A stretch of DNA of 64,000 bases, taken from NCBI GenBank assembly GCA_046048875.1, contig JBJOFG010000013.1, positions 248,001 to 312,000 on the forward strand. The letters run 5' to 3'. Numbering within the stretch: the stretch's first letter is position 1; every line of letters starts with the position of its first letter. Positions 1-9,117 of the stretch are shown here, in pieces. The notes under the pieces were generated by a model. That model saw nothing but the letters and a program-made list of their open reading frames with translations. It was not told where the DNA came from and searched no databases. The translations under genes and the position numbers were made by a program. The DNA is from CAIZGX01 sp046048875 (GTDB lineage Bacteria; Bacteroidota; Bacteroidia; Flavobacteriales_D; Sanyastnellaceae).

Positions 1-345
1 TGGGAACGCTTGAAATTGAATGAGAACTTTATACTTTTTCCTCCTTTCAATTACACCGAAACACTTGAGAAATTGACGAAGGCTTCTCTGGTTTGGACCG
101 ACTCTGGTGGATTGTGCAAAGAAGCGTTCTACATGGGGACGCCTTGTCTAATCCTTCGCAGCGAAACGGAATGGACCGAATTGGTTGACAACGGTTTTGC
201 GAAAGTGGTTCATAACGATTTGAATAAAATTAAAATTGAAAGTCAATTCTTTTTGAAGAACGGAATGCCTGAGTCCATTGATCTTTATGGAAATGGACAT
301 TCCGCTGAGATTATTTTAGCGAGCATTAAATCCTATTTCGCGTGA
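1..345 (+). CDS. UDP-N-acetylglucosamine 2-epimerase, C-terminal part (truncated by window edge)
   Basis: Only the last ~114 codons are present; frame 1 is open from the first base, so the gene starts upstream. The residues TDSGGLCKEAFYMGTP followed by LRSETEW match the C-terminal UDP-binding region of non-hydrolysing UDP-GlcNAc 2-epimerases (WecB/Cap5P family), which interconvert UDP-GlcNAc and UDP-ManNAc for surface polysaccharides. The usual Gln-Glu in the family's GGxQEEA motif reads Cys-Lys-Glu here, a variation also expected in the related sugar-epimerase branch. Its stop overlaps the GTG start of the next gene by 4 bp, suggesting a polysaccharide operon. The family call is good; the exact substrate is unknown. 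Confidence 0.8.
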   Translation, partial: WERLKLNENFILFPPFNYTETLEKLTKASLVWTDSGGLCKEAFYMGTPCLILRSETEWTELVDNGFAKVVHNDLNKIKIESQFFLKNGMPESIDLYGNGHSAEIILASIKSYFA

Positions 346-1616
346 TTGCTATTTATGCTGAAATAGATTCAACGCGGTTGAATTACGCGCTGAAGTCGCT
401 TTTCAGCCCTGTGGGCGTTTCATTTATTATATTGAAGGACAAATCACAGTTCGACGAATTCAAAGGTACTAAGCTCGTCTATTCAGAAAATAATTGGGAT
501 AATCATTTGCACATTCCTCAATCTAGCTTTTTTTCAGATCCTTCTATAAAACCTTCAACAGAGTTTGATTTCCCTTTTGAAGTACCCGAAAACGGGGCCT
601 TTCATTTCAACTTCGATGTTATTGCAGCGAGTTTCATATTGCTTAGCAGATACGAAGAGGAAGTTATTTCAACCCGAGATTCATTCGGTAGGTTCGAAAG
701 CAAGCACAGTTTATTGTCGAAGCGCAATTGGTTGGAGCGTCCAATGGTTGATGAATGGAGACTTGCACTATTGCGAGAATTAAAAGATAGATTTCCATTT
801 TTCGATTACACCCCTACTTCACACAATGTGCATTTGACGGTAGATGTGGACAGTGCGTTTTCTTATTTGCATAAGGGGTGGTATAGAACAGCAGGTGGAT
901 TTGCAAAAGATCTCGTGAAGTTTAATTTCAAGAATTTCGTTCAAAGATCACTGGTCTTGCTTCGTCTTCGTAAAGACGATTACACCACCTATGAATACAT
1001 TGAAGAGCTTCAGAAGACTTTCAACTTAGAATTAACGTATTTCTTTTTGTTGTCGAATTTCGGGACTTACGATAAGAATGTTCCTCATACGAGCAAAGCC
1101 CTTCAAGCCTTGATTCAATCGCTTTCGAAGAAGTTCCGTGTGGGTATTCATCCAGGAGTTGCTTCGCATTCGAGTCTTTCTATTTTGAAGGAAGAAGTGC
1201 GAAGACTTCAATTTATTACTGAAAAGAAAGTTATGCATGCGCGCATGCACTATTTGAAAATGAACGGTGCTGAAACCTATCGAAATCTTCTTCAATGCGA
1301 AATTGAAAATGATTATACGATGGGCTTTGCAGATGTGGTTGGATTCAAGCCAGGAACAGCACTACCGCATTATTGGTTCGACTTCAAAGAAGAAAAAGAA
1401 ACGTCATTGCTGTTACATCCATTTGTAGCCATGGACGCGACGTTGAATCGATACATGAATCTTACAGCGCAGGATGCAATTGATAAATTAAAAGAATTGA
1501 AGCAAACCTGTGAGCGATTGAATGTGCCGTTTTGTGTGCTCTGGCACAACGAAAGTTTCTCTGAATGCAACGAATGGAAGGGCTGGAAAGAAGTAATTGA
1601 ATGCGTTATGCGTTAA
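342..1616 (+). CDS. Polysaccharide deacetylase-like protein (424 aa)
   Basis: The start is GTG, overlapping the upstream stop by 4 bp, so the two genes are probably translationally coupled. Residues around HLTVDVDSAFSY resemble the metal-binding TxDxD-type start of NodB/polysaccharide deacetylase barrels, and a second His-containing strand (RVGIHPGVASH) and a C-terminal LWHNESFS fit the same fold. Bacteroidota proteins of this layout have a ~120-residue N-terminal domain of unknown function before the deacetylase-like part. It probably acts on a surface or capsular glycan together with the upstream epimerase. Substrate and activity are inferred only. Confidence 0.65.
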   Translation: MIAIYAEIDSTRLNYALKSLFSPVGVSFIILKDKSQFDEFKGTKLVYSENNWDNHLHIPQSSFFSDPSIKPSTEFDFPFEVPENGAFHFNFDVIAASFILLSRYEEEVISTRDSFGRFESKHSLLSKRNWLERPMVDEWRLALLRELKDRFPFFDYTPTSHNVHLTVDVDSAFSYLHKGWYRTAGGFAKDLVKFNFKNFVQRSLVLLRLRKDDYTTYEYIEELQKTFNLELTYFFLLSNFGTYDKNVPHTSKALQALIQSLSKKFRVGIHPGVASHSSLSILKEEVRRLQFITEKKVMHARMHYLKMNGAETYRNLLQCEIENDYTMGFADVVGFKPGTALPHYWFDFKEEKETSLLLHPFVAMDATLNRYMNLTAQDAIDKLKELKQTCERLNVPFCVLWHNESFSECNEWKGWKEVIECVMR

Positions 1617-2352
1617 GCTTCTTCAACTCGAAAATACCGTCTTCCATTACTCCGTATGTGTAATGGTGCAACCAATCTCCGATGTTGATGTATTCTGAAT
1701 TTTCACCCACCTTGATTTGCATAGGTAAATGACGATGTCCGAAAATGAAATAATCGAAGTGTTCTTTTTGAAGTTGTTCCTTTGCGAAGATGGCAAGCCA
1801 TTCGTTTTCTTCTCCTAAAAATTTCTTATCGCTATCACCAGTAGCACTTCTGCTGTATCCTGAACTCTTTTGTGCGAGCCAAATTCCGAAGTTCGGATGA
1901 AGTCTTGCGAAGAGCCATTGACAGAAGTTTGATGCGAAGAATTTCTTCAAGATTTTATAACCGTTGTCGCCAGGACCAAGACCATCTCCATGACCAATGA
2001 AAAACTTCTTGCCGTTCCACTCGCGAACGATAGGCGAACGATGAAGAGTAATTCCGCATTCTTGAGGAAGGTAATCGAAGATCCACATGTCGTGATTTCC
2101 TATGAACCAATGGACAGGAATTCCGCTGTCTGTGATTTCCGAAATCTTTCCGAGCAAGCGCGTGAATCCTCTAGGCACAGCGCGCTTGTATTCAAACCAA
2201 AAATCGAAGACATCACCCACCAAGAATATTTCGCTAGCATCTACCCTGGCCTCTTCGAGCCATTGCACAACCTTCTTTTCGCGCGCTAAACTTTCTTCGA
2301 AGTTTGGGGCACCGAGATGAAAATCTGAAGCGAAATAGACTTTGTTTTTCAT
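1606..2352 (-). CDS. lpxH: UDP-2,3-diacylglucosamine diphosphatase, LpxH family (248 aa)
   Basis: This is a calcineurin-like metallophosphoesterase that cleaves UDP-2,3-diacylglucosamine to lipid X in lipid A synthesis, at the inner face of the cytoplasmic membrane. Metal-site motifs appear in order: SDFHLG (residues 9-14), GDVFDFW (~46-52), GNHDMW (~85-90), and GHRHLP near residue 205. Length is typical. The 3' end overlaps the convergent deacetylase-like gene by 11 bp. It is the last gene of a leftward run that begins with lpxK, so two lipid A enzymes sit at opposite ends of one gene string. The start lies 1 bp after the preceding stop. Confidence 0.85.
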   Translation of the reverse strand: MKNKVYFASDFHLGAPNFEESLAREKKVVQWLEEARVDASEIFLVGDVFDFWFEYKRAVPRGFTRLLGKISEITDSGIPVHWFIGNHDMWIFDYLPQECGITLHRSPIVREWNGKKFFIGHGDGLGPGDNGYKILKKFFASNFCQWLFARLHPNFGIWLAQKSSGYSRSATGDSDKKFLGEENEWLAIFAKEQLQKEHFDYFIFGHRHLPMQIKVGENSEYINIGDWLHHYTYGVMEDGIFELKKLNA

Positions 2353-2353
2353 C

Positions 2354-5300
2354 TTATTTTCCTGCGATGCTTCTGATTAATCCGAATGGCTCTAGTCCAA
2401 TCAAATCAATGTTCATCATTACCCCGTTAAAGTAGCCGGGTAACATGGCATCTTGAACTTTATCGTTTCCATAAATCGGAAGTGTAACACTCCATACGTT
2501 TGGAATAATTTGCAACACAGCTGAAGTATTCCAATAAATACCTTCTGCATTGTAGTTCGGACATGCCGGACTCCATGCATCGAGGATGGTTCCTTGCAAG
2601 GAAATGTTCAATTTTTCGATTGGAAGTTGAATTCCAACTGTGGTTGAAAGCAAACGTTTTGTTGCTCCTGCATTGCGAAGGTTCACACCCAGATTTCCCA
2701 TTCCAGTAGTTACTTGCTCCGAAGCGAATCCTGAGCTTGCACCTCTTCCGAAATATAAGTTATCGAATGCATAGTCGTAAGCACCCGAGATTCCAGACAG
2801 ACCGAATGCACCATTTGTTAATTCATGAAGAGCATTGTTATCTGCTTGATATCCGGCAAAAGCTTTTACATAAACATCGCGGTTTTTCGCTAAAGAATAT
2901 TTGAAGCGGTAAGTACCACCGGCACTCAACAATGTTCCAATTTGTTGTGATGCCTCACGAACATAAGCTGCTTGCTGAAGCACGCGCCCATTTACATTCA
3001 ATGTTTGACGAGGACCAATTTTTTGAGACCAATTCGCATCGAATTGAATGAATTCGCGGCTGTAATTAGAAACCAAACTCTCATCGATCGTATTAATGTT
3101 GTATGTATTTCGCATCCATTGGAATTGGTAGGCCAACAAAACATTGACAACAGTTCCTTTGTTGAAATTAGCAGGTTTATTTCTGAAGGTATATGCTACA
3201 TATGGCTTGAAGAGCATATAGTTGTCATACGAGTTGCTTACTTCCGTTGTGTAATCATCCATACCAAAGCGTTGAATTTTCGTTCCCGCTGAAAAATTCA
3301 ATTTGTGATAAGCGACACTTGCGAATCCGTTTACCTCTTTTCTCTTGAAGCTGTACAACGGAGAAACATTCCATTCGAAATTCTTACGAAGAATTTGTTT
3401 GTTGTGAAGGTTCACGCCAATCATGCTTCCGTCGTGAACGTTGTATGCATACATCGGAAGGTAGAACAATTCCGTTTGCCTCGGATTATCGATGCTTGAG
3501 AAGAACTTCATCTTAACAGGCTCTACTTTCTTGAATATTCCTGCGGCACGCATGGTGTTGTTCTCGCGGTTAACCTCAGGGATTACTCCTTCAGGATCGA
3601 TGGAATAAGATGTCGAATTTGGAGCTGTTATCCAAATAGACTTTCCAGGAGCAATGGCCTCTTTCGTCCAAATTGGAGTTTTACTTCCTTCTGTGCCAAT
3701 AGATACAGCACCGGCAGTATAACCTGTGTTCTTTACTTTCACTTTCGAATTTCCTGGCTCAACAGTATTCTTTTTAATTCGAGTAATGCTGAAGTCTATC
3801 TTCTTAGTCGTACCAATTAACTCATTGAAGAACCAATCGAGATTTTGTTTTGTTGTTTCTTCAAATACCGCTTGAATGTCTTCGGGTTGTGGGTGTTTGA
3901 ATTTCCACTTCTCGAAATAATTGTGCATACATTGGTCGAACAACGTCTCGCCCAAATAACCTTTCAAGTAATAAAACAACAACGCTGTCTTCTTGTAAAC
4001 AATTCCTCCGTAATTTAATTCGGTGAAATTGTCTGAATGGCATTGCAACGGCTGATCAAGGTTTTGAGAAGCAGAGATTAAATAAGACAACTCACTCAAT
4101 GAACGTTGAGAGAAGTTTGATAAGCCAATCTTTTGGTCCAATGCACCAATTCCAATAGCTGCGCCCAATGAGGCATTCGGATATTTAGTGTCCATGTAAC
4201 GATCTTCGTTGAACGAGTTCAATCCTTCGTCCATCCATGCATTGTCACGCTCGTTGCTTCCTAAAATTCCGTAGAACCAGTTGTGTCCAACCTCGTGCAT
4301 GATTACAGTTTCGAGCGTTCTGTCATTTCCTGAAGAACCAATAACGGTGACGTTTGGATATTCCATTCCGCCTCCTGCGCTGATTGTTCCGTCTACAGCG
4401 GTTACTTGGTTGTATGGATAATCGCCATTCCACAAGGAATAATAGTAGACCGCATCGTGCAAATATTCCGGAGCTTTTGTCCACAACTTCGCACTTTCCG
4501 GAGTGAATAAAGCCCAAGTGGTCACTTGATTCTTATTCGCTGGCGTTTCCACATTTCCCTTTAAAACTATCCAACGCTTATCTGCAAACCAACCGAAATC
4601 GTGCACGCGTGATTGTGTGTATCGAACAGTCTTCCATTCTTTCGACGATTCAGGAAAGGCATTTAAGTCAGCATCAAGAGAGTTAGATTCCAACGAAGCC
4701 TTGGCAGCTTTTTCCATTCCCAAAGCTGCTTGCTCGTTCATGAACTCAACTTCAGATGGCGTCTGACAATCGCCCGTTGCCCCAATGATGTAATTCTTCG
4801 GAAGGGTAATGCTCACATCGTAAGAACCGAATTCACTGTAGAATTCACCTTGCGTTAAGTAAGGCATTTGGTGCCATCCGTTTCTATCGTAGACCGCTGG
4901 CTTCGGGTACCATTGTGTAATTTGAAAGCTTTGTCCAATGTGTCCTAAACGAGAAATACTTCCACTTGGAATTTTTACTCGGAACGGAGTTGTAATGGTA
5001 ATGCTTTGCCCCGGTTGAAGCGGAGAAGCTAAAAGCAATTTGCAGATATCAATGTTCTCACCGTCGTATTCCCACGAAGCTTTTACTCCGTTTATTTTGA
5101 AATCCAATGAATCGATATACCCTTTGTTTTCGGCCAAGGTGGTGAACAAAACGAAATTGCGATTACGTGCCAACTGCTTCGCTAGTGCTGTGTTTCTGTT
5201 CTTGTAGGCATTCGGCCAGATGTGCATGTAGATTTCATTCAAGGCATCCGGACTGTTGTTGGTATAGACCAACTCTTCATTTCCATAAAGCATGTTACGC

Positions 5301-5419
5301 TCATCGTCGAGCTTCACTTCTATTTTGAATTTTACATCTTGTTGGAAGTATGGTTTCGATTGAGCGAAAGAGACAACGCTCATTCCGAATGCAACAAGTG
5401 CTAATGTAATTTTTTTCAT
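2354..5419 (-). CDS. Secreted M1-family metallopeptidase (~1021 aa)
   Basis: I chose the ATG at 5419 because it begins a standard signal peptide (MKKITLALVAFGMSVVSFAQ); an upstream in-frame ATG at 5446 would bury it. The zinc motif HEVGHNW lies at about residue 375, with the downstream Glu in the stretch ending NSFNEDR, so the aminopeptidase-type site looks intact. The first ~600 residues are M1-like; the last ~400 are rich in aromatic beta strands and resemble an outer-membrane beta-barrel, a layout seen in Bacteroidota M1 proteins. It is probably periplasmic or outer-membrane associated. It sits between a thioredoxin lipoprotein and lpxH on the same strand. Peptide substrate unknown. Confidence 0.82.
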   Translation of the reverse strand: MKKITLALVAFGMSVVSFAQSKPYFQQDVKFKIEVKLDDERNMLYGNEELVYTNNSPDALNEIYMHIWPNAYKNRNTALAKQLARNRNFVLFTTLAENKGYIDSLDFKINGVKASWEYDGENIDICKLLLASPLQPGQSITITTPFRVKIPSGSISRLGHIGQSFQITQWYPKPAVYDRNGWHQMPYLTQGEFYSEFGSYDVSITLPKNYIIGATGDCQTPSEVEFMNEQAALGMEKAAKASLESNSLDADLNAFPESSKEWKTVRYTQSRVHDFGWFADKRWIVLKGNVETPANKNQVTTWALFTPESAKLWTKAPEYLHDAVYYYSLWNGDYPYNQVTAVDGTISAGGGMEYPNVTVIGSSGNDRTLETVIMHEVGHNWFYGILGSNERDNAWMDEGLNSFNEDRYMDTKYPNASLGAAIGIGALDQKIGLSNFSQRSLSELSYLISASQNLDQPLQCHSDNFTELNYGGIVYKKTALLFYYLKGYLGETLFDQCMHNYFEKWKFKHPQPEDIQAVFEETTKQNLDWFFNELIGTTKKIDFSITRIKKNTVEPGNSKVKVKNTGYTAGAVSIGTEGSKTPIWTKEAIAPGKSIWITAPNSTSYSIDPEGVIPEVNRENNTMRAAGIFKKVEPVKMKFFSSIDNPRQTELFYLPMYAYNVHDGSMIGVNLHNKQILRKNFEWNVSPLYSFKRKEVNGFASVAYHKLNFSAGTKIQRFGMDDYTTEVSNSYDNYMLFKPYVAYTFRNKPANFNKGTVVNVLLAYQFQWMRNTYNINTIDESLVSNYSREFIQFDANWSQKIGPRQTLNVNGRVLQQAAYVREASQQIGTLLSAGGTYRFKYSLAKNRDVYVKAFAGYQADNNALHELTNGAFGLSGISGAYDYAFDNLYFGRGASSGFASEQVTTGMGNLGVNLRNAGATKRLLSTTVGIQLPIEKLNISLQGTILDAWSPACPNYNAEGIYWNTSAVLQIIPNVWSVTLPIYGNDKVQDAMLPGYFNGVMMNIDLIGLEPFGLIRSIAGK

Positions 5420-5463
5420 GTTGAATTTTTTACTGCGACGATTCAATGTCTGTATTGTTACTT

Positions 5464-6606
5464 TTAAAGTCCTAATTTCTTCAATTCATTTTCCAATCCT
5501 GCTCCACGAAGCGATTCCCCCATGGCTACAATTTTTCCTTCCTTATCAATTAATACAGGGAAAGGAATACTCTCAATTTCATAAGTTGCAACCACCGCTG
5601 ATCTCCAACCGCCTAAGTCAGAAACGTGATTGTTCCATACCAATCCGTCTTTCTTAATTGCTGCTTCCCAAGCCGATTTGTTTTCATCCAATGATACAGA
5701 GAACACTTCAAATCCTTTGGCGTTGTATCTGTTGTATACGGAAACCACATTTGGATTTTCTTTTCGGCAAGGTCCACACCACGAAGCCCAGAAGTCCAAC
5801 AGAACAATCTTTCCCCGAAGAGTGCTTAATGCTTTGGTTTGTCCAGATACATTTGGAATCGTGATTTCGGGTGCCATTTTTCCAACTGCAATATTTGAAT
5901 TGGATGCTGCACTCGCACTGCTCGCGTTTTTAATTTGTCCAACGAGTGTCTCTAATGCCTTGTATGCAGCGAGCTTTCCGCATGTTGGTTTGGTATCTGT
6001 TAAAACTCGCTGATACCAGATGAAATCGAAGCGAGGATCGAGATTCTGAACAATGGATATCGCCAATAAACTTGCAGAGTGTTTTTCCAACCAACCTTTG
6101 ATAAAGGCATTTGCTTCTTTTTGCGCTGAAGCATATTGACTTTCCCATTTCGCAATCCACTGTGTGCTATCCAAGGCTGGATCGGTTGAAGGTCTGTCGA
6201 TCTGTGCTTGCGCCTCCGCTAGTTTTTCCATCAAAGGCTCCCATTTCTTCACCAAATCCATATACTCCACAGTTTGCGGAGAGCCTTCAACTTTCGCGTC
6301 ACTGAGTTTCGCAAATTCGGCAGTTATTTCAACATGCTCAGAGCTATCTGTAATGAGTTGAAGGAAATTTCCTTCCTTGAAATAGATTCGATAAAAGTCC
6401 AATGGAAGATTGTCGTGCGATTTCAAGCTGAAACTTCCATCTGACCCCACAACGGTGCTGTCAATGGGGAGAACACGACTGTCTGAAAGGGATTCCAGAT
6501 AAATTGTTTTTCCTTCAGCACCAGTGATTACTCCTGAAATAGAATTTGAATTTCCGCAAGAAACGAAAAATATTGCCAGGCTTAAGAAATAAACGATTTT
6601 TCTCAT
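5464..6606 (-). CDS. TlpA-like thioredoxin lipoprotein with N-terminal DUF4369-type domain (380 aa)
   Basis: The N-terminus has a lipoprotein signal ending in VSCGNS, so Cys17 is the probable lipidation site. Residues ~20-115 look like the DUF4369 beta domain common in Bacteroidota thiol:disulfide interchange proteins. The C-terminal ~140 residues are a TlpA/AhpC-type thioredoxin with WASWCGPCRKENP carrying the CxxC redox pair, and a cis-proline region (IESIPFPVLID). It probably reduces disulfides of exported proteins in the periplasm. The start overlaps the gatB stop by 4 bp, implying translational coupling. Partner unknown. Confidence 0.85.
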   Translation of the reverse strand: MRKIVYFLSLAIFFVSCGNSNSISGVITGAEGKTIYLESLSDSRVLPIDSTVVGSDGSFSLKSHDNLPLDFYRIYFKEGNFLQLITDSSEHVEITAEFAKLSDAKVEGSPQTVEYMDLVKKWEPLMEKLAEAQAQIDRPSTDPALDSTQWIAKWESQYASAQKEANAFIKGWLEKHSASLLAISIVQNLDPRFDFIWYQRVLTDTKPTCGKLAAYKALETLVGQIKNASSASAASNSNIAVGKMAPEITIPNVSGQTKALSTLRGKIVLLDFWASWCGPCRKENPNVVSVYNRYNAKGFEVFSVSLDENKSAWEAAIKKDGLVWNNHVSDLGGWRSAVVATYEIESIPFPVLIDKEGKIVAMGESLRGAGLENELKKLGL

Positions 6607-8060
6607 TGCTCCAATAATTGTTGAATAAGTCCAGATGCTGTTTTCGGATTGGCCTTCCCTCCACTCTTCTTCATGAGTTCTCCCATGAATAATCCCAACA
6701 TGCCTTTGTTTCCAGCTTTGTAAGCAGCCACTTTATCGGGCCATGCAGCAAGGATTTCTTGCGCAATTTGCTTTATGCTGTCCTCATCGGCGTCTTGAAT
6801 TAAGTTCAATTCCGCGGCAATGTCTTCTGCCATTTTTGATGAATGATTCGCCAACGCCGGAAGAATTTTCTCAGCGGCTGTTGAACTCGAAACTTTTCCT
6901 GAATCAACTAGATTAATCATGCTAGCGAGTTGTTCTGGGGTAAACGGACTTTGATCAATCTCTAGCGCTTGCTCTTTCAAATATCCTTTTACTGGCCCCA
7001 TCAACCAATTGCATGCTGCCTTATAGTTCTTGGTTTTCGATATGATGCGTTCGTAATAAAGAGCAGTTTCTTTTTCACTGGTTAGAACATTCGCATCATA
7101 TTCCGAAAGATTAAATTCCTTCAAATACTTATGCAACAACTCTTTTGGAAGAGGCGGCATGGTAGAATGAATACGCTGAATATGATCTTCTGTAATGACT
7201 ACTGGCGGAAGGTCGGGTTCAGGGAAGTAGCGGTAATCTTGAGCGTCTTCTTTGCTTCGAAGCAATGAAGTGGTTCCGTCAGCTGCATTGAAGCTTCTTG
7301 TTTCTTGATTGATGACTCCACCTGCCTCAATGATATCGATTTGACGCATCATTTCATGCTCGATCGCGCGTTGCACGTTTCGTATGGAGTTCATGTTTTT
7401 CACCTCACAACGTGTTCCGAATTCAGGCGCGCCTTTCTTTCGAACGGAAATATTCGCATCGCAACGAAGCGATCCTTCTTCCATGTTCCCGTCGCAAATG
7501 TCGAGGTAACGAACGAGCTTTCTAATTTCAGTCAGATACAAATACGCCTCTCGAGAGGTACGCATATCTGGTTCTGAAACAACTTCAATCAAAGGAACAC
7601 CGGCACGATTCAAATCGATTAACGTATCGAAAGGATCTTGGTCGTGCATGCTTTTTCCAGCATCTTCTTCCAAGTGTGCGCGTGTAATACCAATGCGTTT
7701 CTCTGAACCATCGTCTTCGCGAATAATGATTTCACCACCGGTGCAAATCGGAGTTTTGTCTTGTGTAATTTGATATCCCTTCGGCAAATCGGCGTAGAAA
7801 TAATTCTTTCGTGCGAAGAAAACGGGCGTGTTAATTTGCATGTTCGTTGCCAAAGCCAACTTAATGGCGAAGTCAACCGACTGTGTGTTCACCTTCGGTA
7901 AAGTACCCGGATGACCAAGTGTAATGGGCGAAACCAAGGTGTTTGGTAACGCTCCAAAAAGGTTTGCATCGGAGGCATAAGCCTTTGAGGCGGTCTTTAG
8001 TTGCATGTGGACTTCAAGTCCGACTACTAATTCGTATTGATCGTATACAGATTGTTCCAT
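6603..8060 (-). CDS. gatB: Asp-tRNA(Asn)/Glu-tRNA(Gln) amidotransferase subunit B
   Basis: 485 aa, the normal GatB length. The N-terminus carries the family signature YELVVGLEVHMQL, and the kinase-like catalytic core includes NRAGVPLIEVVSEPDMR; the C-terminal ~100 residues form the helical YqeY-like tRNA-binding tail. GatB activates misacylated Glu-tRNA(Gln) or Asp-tRNA(Asn) and transfers ammonia supplied by GatA. gatA and gatC are not in this window. The gene abuts lpxK (next base) and overlaps the thioredoxin lipoprotein gene by 4 bp, so the three are probably cotranscribed. Confidence 0.95.
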   Translation of the reverse strand: MEQSVYDQYELVVGLEVHMQLKTASKAYASDANLFGALPNTLVSPITLGHPGTLPKVNTQSVDFAIKLALATNMQINTPVFFARKNYFYADLPKGYQITQDKTPICTGGEIIIREDDGSEKRIGITRAHLEEDAGKSMHDQDPFDTLIDLNRAGVPLIEVVSEPDMRTSREAYLYLTEIRKLVRYLDICDGNMEEGSLRCDANISVRKKGAPEFGTRCEVKNMNSIRNVQRAIEHEMMRQIDIIEAGGVINQETRSFNAADGTTSLLRSKEDAQDYRYFPEPDLPPVVITEDHIQRIHSTMPPLPKELLHKYLKEFNLSEYDANVLTSEKETALYYERIISKTKNYKAACNWLMGPVKGYLKEQALEIDQSPFTPEQLASMINLVDSGKVSSSTAAEKILPALANHSSKMAEDIAAELNLIQDADEDSIKQIAQEILAAWPDKVAAYKAGNKGMLGLFMGELMKKSGGKANPKTASGLIQQLLEQ

Positions 8061-9086
8061 TTATTTCTTTACTTCATTCACTGCGTTTAGCAATGCAGTT
8101 TCACCGGCGATAAATTTTATTTTCATTCGAAGAAAATACAAAGGAAGGTCTTTGAATTCCTTAATGTTCTTGCATTTCACCACATCTTTTTCGGTGGTGA
8201 GCAGAACAGTATTTTCCTGTCCAAAGTTAATCCATTCTTTCCGAATGCGAGCGACATCTTGTGTCGTGTATTCGTGATGATCGGACAACGCCATTTCAAC
8301 GGTTGCCACGCTCCTATTTCTTCCTTCCATAAAAAAAGGAATAGGATTCGCTAAACCCGCAAAACAAAGCGACTTGTTGTTATGACTCCAAGGCTTCATG
8401 CCATCGAAAGCCGCAACAGGCTCTTCGTATTCAATTCCAGTAAAAGCAAGGACTTGGTGATTTGAAAGATTAAGTTGAAGTCTGATGTTCTCTTGTTCAT
8501 CTTCAGACAATGTATCCGGACATTTCGTGACGACAATGGCATTTGCAGCAGAGGCCCTTTTCTTTAAATCTCGAAGTCCCCCAACAGGGAATAATTCATC
8601 GTGAACGTACAAGTCTTTGTATGCAGTCAGAAGAATTGAAAAATCGGGGTTCAAATTTCTGTGTTGAAAGGCGTCGTCGAGAACGACTTGTTGAATTTGT
8701 GGAAAAGCTTGTTTCAGCTGACGTATCCCATTCCATCTGTTTTCTGAAACTGCGCCAATGAGCGATTTGAAGTGATTTCTCACCACCGCAGGCTCATCGC
8801 CTATTTCATTCACTTCAGAATTTTCTTCAATCAAATGAAAACCCTTTGTTTTTCGGCCGTATCCGCGTGAAATGAAGCCCGTCCTTGAAGAATCAAGTTT
8901 TTCAATTAGCCAAATGGCGAAAGGGGTTTTGCCCGTCCCTCCTATTTTCAAATTACCAATAACAAATGAAGAAACCGCAGCTTTCTTCGACTTAAAAATT
9001 CCAACTGAAAATAAAAAATGACGAATGCGCAAAACACTTCCCAACAGAAAAGAAAAAGGCCAAAGTGTTGCTCGGAATAAACGCAT
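8061..9086 (-). CDS. lpxK: Tetraacyldisaccharide 4'-kinase
   Basis: LpxK phosphorylates the lipid A disaccharide precursor at the 4' position, at the inner membrane. The P-loop GGTGKTP follows the family's NLKIGGTGKTPF context at about residue 50, and the product ends in a typical C-terminal lobe (TTEKDVVK). I start it at the ATG at 9086, giving 341 aa that begin MRLFRATLWP; an upstream ATG at 9137 would overlap the divergent Nif3-family gene. The divergent gene starts at 9118, leaving a 31-bp shared upstream region. Confidence 0.9.
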   Translation of the reverse strand: MRLFRATLWPFSFLLGSVLRIRHFLFSVGIFKSKKAAVSSFVIGNLKIGGTGKTPFAIWLIEKLDSSRTGFISRGYGRKTKGFHLIEENSEVNEIGDEPAVVRNHFKSLIGAVSENRWNGIRQLKQAFPQIQQVVLDDAFQHRNLNPDFSILLTAYKDLYVHDELFPVGGLRDLKKRASAANAIVVTKCPDTLSEDEQENIRLQLNLSNHQVLAFTGIEYEEPVAAFDGMKPWSHNNKSLCFAGLANPIPFFMEGRNRSVATVEMALSDHHEYTTQDVARIRKEWINFGQENTVLLTTEKDVVKCKNIKEFKDLPLYFLRMKIKFIAGETALLNAVNEVKK

Positions 9087-9117
9087 CGGTGTAACTTGGC
9101 TGCAAGTTAGATTAAAA